Below, one piece after another: positions 1 through 9,400 of a stretch of 64,000 nt of DNA. The position numbers were made by a program, and so were the translations under genes. Each line of letters starts with the position of its first letter. Positions within the stretch are counted from its first letter, which is position 1. Location of the stretch: the NCBI GenBank assembly GCA_024734555.1, contig JANPWX010020340.1:1-64000 (forward strand). Reading direction: 5' to 3'. Origin of the DNA: Trochalopteron elliotii. Taxonomy: Eukaryota > Chordata > Aves > Passeriformes > Leiothrichidae. The notes below the pieces were generated by a model. It did no database searches and was not told the DNA's origin. It saw only the letters and a program-made list of their open reading frames with translations.

Positions 1-2940
1 TGAACACACCTTATTATATCCAGTTAATATCTGTATCCAGTTCAGATTTTCCACGTTGCAGCTTGTGATTGTTGCCTCTTGTCCTGCATCTCATTTTTTT
101 CTTTAACTTCTCATCATCTCCTGCAGTCAAGCTGTAGTGCACCTGTCCTGTAGCACGGGATTATCCCATTCCAGAGGCAGAACTTCGCATTTGCCTTGTT
201 GACCTTCATGAGGCTTTTATAGGCTCATTTTTCCAGCTGGTATGTCCCAGGCCAGTGATGCTCCTTAGTTAAATTTTCATCCAGCATCAAAAAAACAAAG
301 TATATGTTACTTTATTCTTCTAAAATAAATATTGGATTCATTCCTTTTTTGTGAACGTGTTTTCAAATAGATTTTGTGGTTTGCAGAGTATCTTCATAGA
401 TTCTGTTTTTAATAATAACTATTCCTGTTGAGTTTTTCAGATATTTGCTTTACAAAATGCTGAGATGAGGCTGATATTTCAGAAAAAGCCCAATCTCACA
501 CAGTAAAAATAGAGGATTCAAACTTGGGCCTCAGGCTAGAAAAGCAGAGATGGAATAAACCATCACAGCTAAACCTATGAAAAGAATTATGGTAGAGGTC
601 TGTAAAATCTGGATAATCATAGCTAAAGGCACAAGGGGAACTGATAGTTTTTCCCAATATTTGTCCTATGACTAACGCTGAAATGCCGCAAACTTCGAGC
701 AAACAAAGGGGGGTATTTTTTCACACCATGCTCCAAAAAACCCCAAATCACCTCTCAAGAGCCACAGAATTTCTTTTTTGTTGAAAAACCCACTGAATTT
801 TAAAGGGATATAGGGGGTTAATAAGAGGTACAGGCTGCCTGCCAGGATTTCTAGGCTTACAGGAGAGACAATCTTGGGTTCCCTTAGCTCAGATATTTGC
901 TGTACTGTTTCCAGCTTACAACCTTGGCACTCAGTTCTGTACTTGTGCTTGACTTTCTCCTGCTATCTCACCTTTGGAATGGGCTGGACTTGTGGACTTC
1001 AGTCTCTGCTCTCGTAAACATGTGGAAGGTGTTCATGTGCTGCTCAAAATCCAGTGTCACAACTTCTATGAACTTTTGCTGAACTTTTCTGGACTTTTTT
1101 TTTTTTTACTTTTCTGAGTTGGCCTCAAGGGTTTGGGTTGAGGTTATTTTTTAACCTCTTTTGTGTTGTTTTATAGGGTTTTGTATTAGTGTCTCACAGA
1201 TGATACACGTGTGGCTGAAATGTTAGCAGAACTTAACTAGGTGGGAGTGATTATGTACCAAATAGGAGATTTGAGAGGCCTTGATGCAGGGTAAGAGTGT
1301 TTCTGCAACTCTGAGTTTACTATCTGAGTATGTACTGCCACCTTAAGGCTTGTTTAATGCTGCTTCACCTCATTATTTGAGATCTTTTTACCACAGAAAT
1401 GTGGAAATGCAGCCCTGGTAGGTGAGCCCTGCCCTCCACCTCCTGTAGTTTTTGGTCTTTCAGTGCTACCCCACTGCCAGCTAGAGCCACAGTTCTGCTT
1501 CACCAGCTGCAGAATGGGACTGCATCAAATCATGGAACTGTGAAGGTTGGAAAAGCCCTCTAAGATCAGAGTCCAACCATTAATCCAGGACTGCCAGGTC
1601 TACCACTAAATTATGTCCTCAAGTGCCACATCCACATGTTTTTTGAACGCTTCCAGGGATGGTGACTCCACTGCTGCCCTGGACAGCCCCTTCCAGTGCT
1701 TGACAACCCTTTACATGAAGAAATTTTCCTAATGTCCAATCTAAACCTCCTCACTGATGTCAGAAATTCCTTCCTATTTAGTGTGTTTTCCATAAATATT
1801 ACAGTCCTTCTTGCTGGCTTTTAAGAGTCCCTTTTATTTAATAAGCCACATGGAGGACCTCCTCTCTCAATAAACATTTTAGGAGACACTTAGTCTTAAT
1901 CTTGGAATAAGCCTTAGGATTAGCCTTAGAGTGTGTTTATCACACTCAAGTGCCTTTGGCAAAGGTAGCCACTTCATGGATCAGACTTCCCATCATTCCT
2001 ACCTGCTCCGAGAGAAGTCTTCCAGGCCTGGAGAAACTGCTCAGAGTTCACTCTATTCAGGAGTGCTTGGTTGAGGGGTCTAAAAGAATCTGTCTTCTCC
2101 AGCCAGCTCTTGTCCATTTACCATTCCCGTACCTTGTATTGCTTTTGTAAACTTGCAAACTTTTGGCATCCAGCTTTTCCCTATCCATGTGGAATATGCC
2201 TTAATGGCAGGTGAGATCTGCTTGGCCAGGCCTTTCTGTCCACAAGTGTGGATTTCCACATACCACATACCACAGCCAAGCTGTCTGAAATTTGGGAATG
2301 GGACTCTTATCAAGAACTTTCAAACCCATTTGTCCCGTAGCCTCTCACCCCGAGCTCCCATGACCCCTCTTACTCAAGAGCCACATATTCTGCTGCATCA
2401 TTGCTTTTCAGAAAGATGTTTAGCCTTGAGCCACTCACCTGTGAACTCTGATGTCCCCTCTTGAGCACAAACTGTGCTTTCTGCTGCATCACAGTTTTGC
2501 TAAAAAAGGTGAAAGGTGGTTGGTTAATGTGTCACCCGAACTTTGGTGACTCTGCTGCTCCGCATGCCAGCTCCTGCCTGCCATGGAGAGCATTCTCTGT
2601 GAGCTCCAGCCACGTTCCGGAACAAAGGTTGGGGGTTTAGGTCTTGCATGTCAACAGTGCAACACAATTCTTGTGATATAAACTCTGTGGAGAGGCCATA
2701 AATTTTATTCCTGACTTGAATCTGGTCTGGGACAGTTGAGTGCACAGTGAGTCACTTGAAGCAACTTTGACACAGCAAAACTCCTCCACGAATCAGCTTT
2801 ATCTGCTGATTGTTCTGAATAATTTGAGATAACTTAAATGCATAGAAAAGCATAGATGCCTCAATAGCACTTCAATCAAGGCTTTTATCAGCAATGTGGT
2901 TTTTGAACTCCAATAACCTGTATCATTTTCTAGAGATAAA
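1..2940. other. non-coding sequence upstream of UGT1A first exon A
   Basis: No UGT-like or other recognisable coding exon is seen in either strand; open frames are short and unrelated to any family I know. Base composition is AT-rich. One minus-strand CR1 fragment lies at 1529-1752. If more UGT1A first exons lie left of the window, this stretch is intron for their transcripts. Confidence 0.6.
1529..1752 (-). repeat. CR1 LINE 3' fragment
   Basis: Reverse-oriented CR1 tail: AGGTTGGAAAAG-type start, then the 'gtccaacca' and 'ttccagggatgg' blocks, ending in the 'cctaatgtccaatctaaacc' block. Confidence 0.7.
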
Positions 2941-2958
2941 CATTATAGTCCACCATGC

Positions 2959-2964
2959 TATAAA
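2959..2964 (+). promoter_or_regulatory. TATA box for UGT1A first exon A
   Basis: TATAAA lies 76 bp before the chosen ATG, which predicts transcription starting near 2990 and a short 5' leader. An ATG at 2964 opens an 85-codon frame that overlaps the UGT start. It sits inside the TATA box, so it should lie upstream of the transcript. Confidence 0.55.
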
Positions 2965-3039
2965 TGAGCTTCAAGGAGACTTTTCTTCACATGCTGCTGA
3001 ACAACCTAAAGAGGAGCAGCTTGTTTCTTTTCATGCCCC

Positions 3040-3882
3040 ATGACAGTTATGTGGAGGCACCAGGTACATGCTGGGTTTGTGCTTTTCCTTGCTTTCTGGA
3101 GTCTGGCAGATGGTGGGAAGCTCTTGGTGATGCCTCAGGATGGAAGTCACTGGCTGAGCATGCGCATGGTCCTGGAGAAACTCTGGGAGAAGGGGCACGA
3201 AGTCGTGGCTGTGGTTCCTGATGCTGCCTTGTTCTTGAAAAATTCCCAGTCCTTCACCATCAAAACATATTCAGTGCCTTACACCCAGGAGTTTGTGGAC
3301 CGAACCTACCAGGAGATGGGGAAAAGGACCCTTGAGTTAACGCTCTCAGATGTACTCCGCAATATCTCAGAGCTGACCAACATGTTCTCTTCTGCTTGTC
3401 GGCACCTCTTATCTGACAAAGAGCTCCTGAAGTACCTCCAGGACAGCAAATTTGATGCCATCATGATAGATCCTGTGCTGCCCTGTGGGCCAATTCTGGC
3501 TGAGTATCTCTCCCTCCCCTCTGTGTACTTCACGCGTGGCCTTCCTTGTACCTTAGACTACAAAGCCGCGCAGTCTCCCAGCCCTGTATCCTACGTGCCC
3601 AGGACTTTCTCATCCGCTTCTGACCACATGACATTCCCAGAACGTGTGAAGAACTTCCTGATTGGGCTGTCAGAGCCTTTGCTTTGCCACCTCTTTTATT
3701 TGAACTACAAGAGCTTGGCCTCCGAGTTCCTGCAGAGGGATGTAACCATGCAGGAGCTGTTCAGCCAAGCATCAGTTTTGCTGATGAGATACGACTTTGT
3801 TTTTGAGTATCCGCGCCCCATCATGCCCAACATGGTCTATATTGGAGGCATCAACTGTCAGCAAAAGAAGCCACTCCCAGAG
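3040..3882 (+). CDS. UGT1A1: UGT1A alternative first exon A (N-terminal half, 281 codons)
   Basis: This exon encodes a signal peptide (hydrophobic residues about 11-23) followed by the aglycone-binding half of a UGT1A enzyme. The catalytic-base histidine is His37 in GSHWLSM and its aspartate partner is Asp144 in MIDPV. These correspond to human UGT1A1 His39 and Asp151. An N-glycosylation sequon is at Asn108 (NIS), and the exon ends in the conserved block [19 protein letters not shown] 3040 was chosen as the first in frame; ATG 3049 would also leave a signal peptide. The donor is GAG|GTTTGT, phase 0, so the junction reads PE|EFEA with Glu where the other first exon has Gln. Reading through the donor gives a spurious 305-codon frame. 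No frameshift is seen. Confidence 0.93.
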
Positions 3883-6377
3883 GTTTGTCATTGCTTTACT
3901 GTGAGGGTGGTGTTGGTGCTAGTTCAAGATGTGCTTTTTTTTAAGTGGTTCCTGTAGTGATGTTTGTGCTTGAGGCAGGGTGTGATCAAATCTCAGGATG
4001 GCATGGGAGTGGGAATCTTAGGCTTTGAGATGATCACAAGGCTTGCTGAAGGGTTTCTCTCCAGGAGAGCTTAGGTCGAGGTGTCACCATCGCTCGTGGC
4101 ATGCTCTATATCCAGGTAAATGACAAAATAATCCTAGGTCAGAGGATTTAATATCCCTAAGGGATGTGGAATGCTGGTTAATTGCAGGAGACTTGATTGG
4201 ACAGAAATTGGAAATATAGAATTAACTCTGTGGATATACCAAGGCACTTTTGCTGTGCCACTGAACATGAAGCTGGGTGAAGCACGGAACATCAGGGGAG
4301 GGGTCAGGCTGTGTTTCAGGAAAAGGTTCTTCCCCAACAGGGTGCAGGGGCACTGACCAGGCTGCCCAGGGAAGGGCACAGCCCCGAGGCTGGCTGAACT
4401 CCAGGAGAGTTTGGACAGCGCTCCAGGGATTCACAGGGTGGGATTGTTGGGGTGTCTGTGCAGGGCCAGGGGTTGGATCAATGATCCTTGTGGGTCAGGA
4501 TTTTCTAACTGAGGATATTCCATGATTCCATGTGTGCCAATAGCCCAAAACCAGGGGCGTGCAAAGACGACAGAGGGATCTCTCTTGCCTCTGGATTTGT
4601 GCAAGCAGCAGTGCAAGATAGTAAATAAGAGGATGGTTGGGAAAGGAAGCCATCAGGACTGTAACTACTGTCCCTTGTTCATATTGCCCTCATGCTGTGC
4701 AAACAGTGCAGATATCCCCAGTTTATTCTGCTTTTGGACCGTTGTGGTATTGCAACAGCACAAGTTATTGCTCAGCTTACAACACTGTACTACTGTAAAT
4801 TCAGGGCTTTCACTTTGATAACTGCTGTGATAGAGGAACAAATCTGGAGATAAACCTTTACAACCCACTCTATATCAAACCTCTGTCAATCTTTGCTTCT
4901 TGATTACACTCCCAGAGCACAAAGCAATCCAAAGGTCAGATTTGTGCCGTGTTCCATGTCCAATCGGTGCAATGGACTCAAGGCAGGTTGATCATTAACT
5001 GGATGTTAATTCTGTAGTGATTGCTGGGTCAGTCCCATTCATGGCTCTCATTCAGCCTCTCAGCCCCAAAGGCTGTTGGTCACTCCTCCCTCCTGGTGTC
5101 AATCCAAACATTCAACTTCACCTCATGGCACCCACTCACTGAAAGCCGTCCCTGTGCACAGATCATAAACCCAATATTTACCCACCGTTAAAAATTACCC
5201 CAATTTCTGCCTGTTAAAAATTAAAAACCTACCTTAGTTAAAATTCCAGTGGGAAGCACCCTGTGATTCATTCCTCATCCCCAGCCGCAGTTTCACCACC
5301 GTTTAAAACTTCGCTAGCGGCAGCAGGGAAATGGTTTCTCCAAAGCCAGGATTTCTTTCTCTTGCCTCTTGGGCTGTGTTTTTCCTGCTGCTGTGGGCCT
5401 CTGGTGAAGGTGGGAAGGTCTTGGTCATGCCCATCGATGGCAGCCACTGGCTCAGCATGCGCCCGGTTGTGGAGAAGCTCAGGGACAAGGGACACGAAAT
5501 CGTGGTGGTTGCGCCGGAGATAAATTTGCGGATTCATTCATCCCCACTTTACACCTTGAAAACCTACCCCGTGTCCTACACGAAGGAGTTTGTGGAGGCA
5601 GAGTTTAAACAGATGGGCCACAGGAGTTTCACACCTCAGCCCTTCTTGGAAAAACTCTCCAAAATTGCCAATTTCACAAGCATGTTCTTGGATTCCTGCA
5701 AGCGTCTCCTGTCTGACAAAGAGCTGATCCAATACCTCGAGGGAAGCAAATTTGATGCCGTCTTTATGGATCCCTTCTTCCCATGTGGTCAGATATTGGC
5801 GGAACATCTGTCCCTGCCCTCCGTGTACTTCCTGCGGGGGCTGCCTTGCAGCCTGGAATTCCAGGCCACAATGTGTCCCAGCCCTCCTTCCTACGTACCG
5901 CGGTTCTTCACGCGCTCCACAGACCGCATGTCCTTCCGGCAGCGCCTGGGCAACCTCCTGGCCACCCTGGGCAGCTCCCTGGCCTGCTCTCTCCTTTATT
6001 CCCCCTATGATCCCTTGATCCGGGAGTTCCTGCGGCGGGAGGCGACCGTGCCCGAGCTGTTCAGCCACGCCGCGGTTTGGCTCATGAAATACGACTTTGT
6101 CTTTGAGTACCCCAGGCCCCTCATGCCCAATATGGTCTTGGTCGGAGGCATAGGCTGCACTCGGGAAAACAAATTGTCCCAGGTTAGTTCCCGTTTTTTT
6201 CCCGGAGTTTAGCTGTGGGTGCGCTGCGAGCTCTCTCCAGGAGATGGAGCTCCCAGGCTGGAATAAATGATTCTGGGAGAAAGTGGCCGGGAATGCATTT
6301 TTTGCACCGCTGCATCCTTTGAGCAATGAGAGAAAAGTTACTTTGTGAGACACCTCTGCATTCCCAGCCAACCTGCA

Positions 6378-6420
<43 letters not shown>

Positions 6421-9400
6421 TTTTCTTTTCCAAATTGTTATGTCTGTTTCCATTCCCTTTTCCTTTTTTTCCTCTCTACAGCCTCCTTAAGAGGGACAGT
6501 GGAGGGACAGCTCCAGGGCAGGGTCAGGCTGGAGATCAGGAAAAGGTTCTTCCCCAGAGGGTGCTGGCACTGAAGAGATTTCCCAGGGAATGGGCCCCAG
6601 GCTGAGAGAGCCCCAGGAGCTCTCAGGGATGCCCAGGGTGGGATCGTTGTGCAGGGCCAGGGGTCGGATTCCATGATCCTTGCGGGTCCTTTCCAACTGA
6701 GGATGTTCCAGGGACTTCAGACAGTTCAGGCAGGCCTGAATGAAATCCCCATCACCAACGAAGCAGCACTTCTGCCACTTTTGTGTAAAATACTCTGCAC
6801 TGTAACTGTATTTTGCTTCAACTGTGCCAAAATTCCTCAGTATGGGATATCTGCCACTTTCCATTAAGAAATCCTCCTAATTCTCTTATTTTTTTCCAAG
6901 AGTCTCCACTGCAGATATTTTGTAAATGCATTAGCAGGTGCTGATTAAAACCACTACTAAAATAATCTGCATATCCCCAAAGCAGGGCTACAAAGAATTT
7001 CCTCATAGTAGAACTTCTGACCAGAAAGTCAGACTTTGGAACCCAGAAACATCTTAAAAAACAAAGTAAAGTTGATGCCCCACAGAATATAAATAGGATT
7101 AAATATGCCTCGAGACAGCCACAAAAATATGGAAAAGAGCGTAAACTGACAGAATCAGTCTCTGTTGTCCCTGCCCATGGCAGGGGGTTGGAATGGGATG
7201 ATCTTTAAAGTCCCTTCCAACCCAAAGCATTCCATGGCTCTCTGGTTATCCCCTCAGATCCCAGAGATAACATGGCAATTGCCAGACTTACAGGAACATT
7301 TAGTTCATTGTAGTCCCTTTATTTAACTCTGATGCCTGCAACAATTTCCTCCAGTTTTGCCTTTCCTTCCTTGGCTCGACCAAACAATTTTCTGTTTCAA
7401 AGAATTTTTGCTCCAGCCTTGGGCTGTTTTTTTCTGCTTCATTGGAATCCTTTTGTTCCCGGATTCCAGTGCTAGATCTCCTTCTATTATTTAAATCACT
7501 CAAACAAAAGAGAGACAAAACTGGCAGCAGTTCAGTGTTATCATAGCCAAAGCAGATACAATAAATCCAGATATTAGAAATTTGAGTTACCTGCTGTCAG
7601 AACCCTCTTCCAGGATTTTAATTCTCTCTTGCAGCTGCATGGCCTGAAAAGAAGAACATCAGCTCTGAATCCAGGCTTGGGTTAAATGTGCCCATTTTTA
7701 TTTCCCCAAGACTCATTTTCTGTAGGATCATAGAACAGGTTGGGCTGGAAGGGACATTAAAGCCCATCCAGTCCCACCTCCTGCCATGGGCAGGGACACC
7801 TTCCACTATCCCAGGTGGTTCCAAGTCCCATCCATCCTCCCCTTGGACACTTCCAGAGATCCAGGGAGAGCCACAACTTCTCTGGGCAGCCTGTGCTAGG
7901 GCCTCCCCACCCTCAGCGGGAAGGATTTCTTCCTGATATTTAACACAAATTTCCCCTCTTTTGGTTTGAACCCATTACTCCCTGTCCCATCACTGCAGTT
8001 CCTCACAAAGAGCCCTTCTCCAGCTTCCTTCTGGGCCTCTTCAGGCACTGGAAAGGGGCTCTGAGGTCTCCACACAAAAATCTTCTCTGCTCCAGGCTGA
8101 ACTGCCCCAGTGTCCCAGCCTGTCCCCACAGGGGAGGTGCTCCTGTCTCCTTGTCAACTCCATGGTTCTCCTCTGGACTTGCTCCATGTCCTTCTCATGT
8201 TGATGGCCCCGGAGCTGGATGCAGGATTCCAGGTGTGATCTCAGGAGAGGGGGAGAATCCCCTCCCTGGACCTGCTGGCTGTGCTGCTTTGGATGCAGAA
8301 CTGTCAATAACAACTAGTTTTCCTGGTCCTAGTTTTGTTGTGCTCACTGCTTGTTCTACTGCCTTTTCAGAGAGTTTTGTGGGAACGTGGCAGCACAATT
8401 CCAGCCTCTGACAAGAGAAAGGACTTTGACTAAAGGCTTGTTTTCCTTTGGCAGGAATTTGAAGCCATGGTGAACGCCTCTGGAGAGCATGGCATCGTTG
8501 TCTTCTCGCTGGGCTCCATGGTGTCCGAGATTCCCATGAAGAAAGCCATGGAAATCGCGGAGGCCTTGGGAACAGTCCCTCAGACGGTACCAATTCCTTC
8601 TTCCCTGTCCAGCAGAGCAGCTCCACGCTGCTCTCAGGTCCTCCTTCCCTTCTCCTGCTGGGATCTGACATGGGCTTTGCTTCCCTTGCCAGGTCTTCTG
8701 GCGCTACACGGGGAAGGCACCCCCCAACCTGCCCCAGAACGTGAAGCTGGTCAAGTGGCTGCCTCAGAACGACCTCCTGGGTAGGTCTGACACACCACGG
8801 TGGTGCTGGTGCTCCAGGGCTGCTCTTGTGAGGCCCCAAGGGCATCATCTGTGGGTCAGGTGTGAGTTACCATCCTCTGACCCATCACTGTGGGACACAA
8901 ACCTTCCTTGCAGCCTTTGTTGTTGGAGCCAGGGCTTTTCCTTTAGGAACGTAGCTGGGAATTGCCCAATTATGAAACAACTCTGTTTGAAAAGGTTTTC
9001 CAACACTTCAGTACCAGTCAAAGATGATACTCTTTATGTCTGACTAAGCAGTCTCAACACCCAGCTGTGTTTTTGTCCCATCTTCTGGCCTGAAAAGAAA
9101 CTTCATGGTCCTCAAGGGAGTGCTTCCAGACAGGTTTTTGGGCTTTTAAAGTGGTGGAATTGTTGCCAGGAGAGCATTTGTTGGTAAGAGTATAGGTTCA
9201 GCAGTGAGAGACCTTCACTGCCGTGGGAGAGATGGTGAAAAACTAATCTATGGTAACAATCCTTTTTAACCTCTCCTGGCTCTGGTTTAATCCTAAAGTT
9301 GGAGGATTACCCAAAATCAAGACAGAGGTCTACAACATTCCAATCCCTAAGTTTGGCCATGATGCTCACAACAGTCCTAAAATCCTTGATTTATCCCAAC

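Noticed and set aside
1..2940. possible further UGT1A first exon
   Set aside because: I looked for GSHWLSM-, SDKEL- or PRPxMPNM-like blocks in all frames and found none.
2964..3221. 85-codon frame overlapping the UGT1A exon A start
   Set aside because: It is in another frame, and its ATG lies inside the TATA box. The UGT frame explains the region.
5538..6380. 280-codon minus-strand frame
   Set aside because: It is the antisense shadow of UGT1A first exon B.
8195..8848. 217-codon minus-strand frame
   Set aside because: It overlaps CR1 sequence and UGT1A exons 2 and 3 in antisense and shows no family features.
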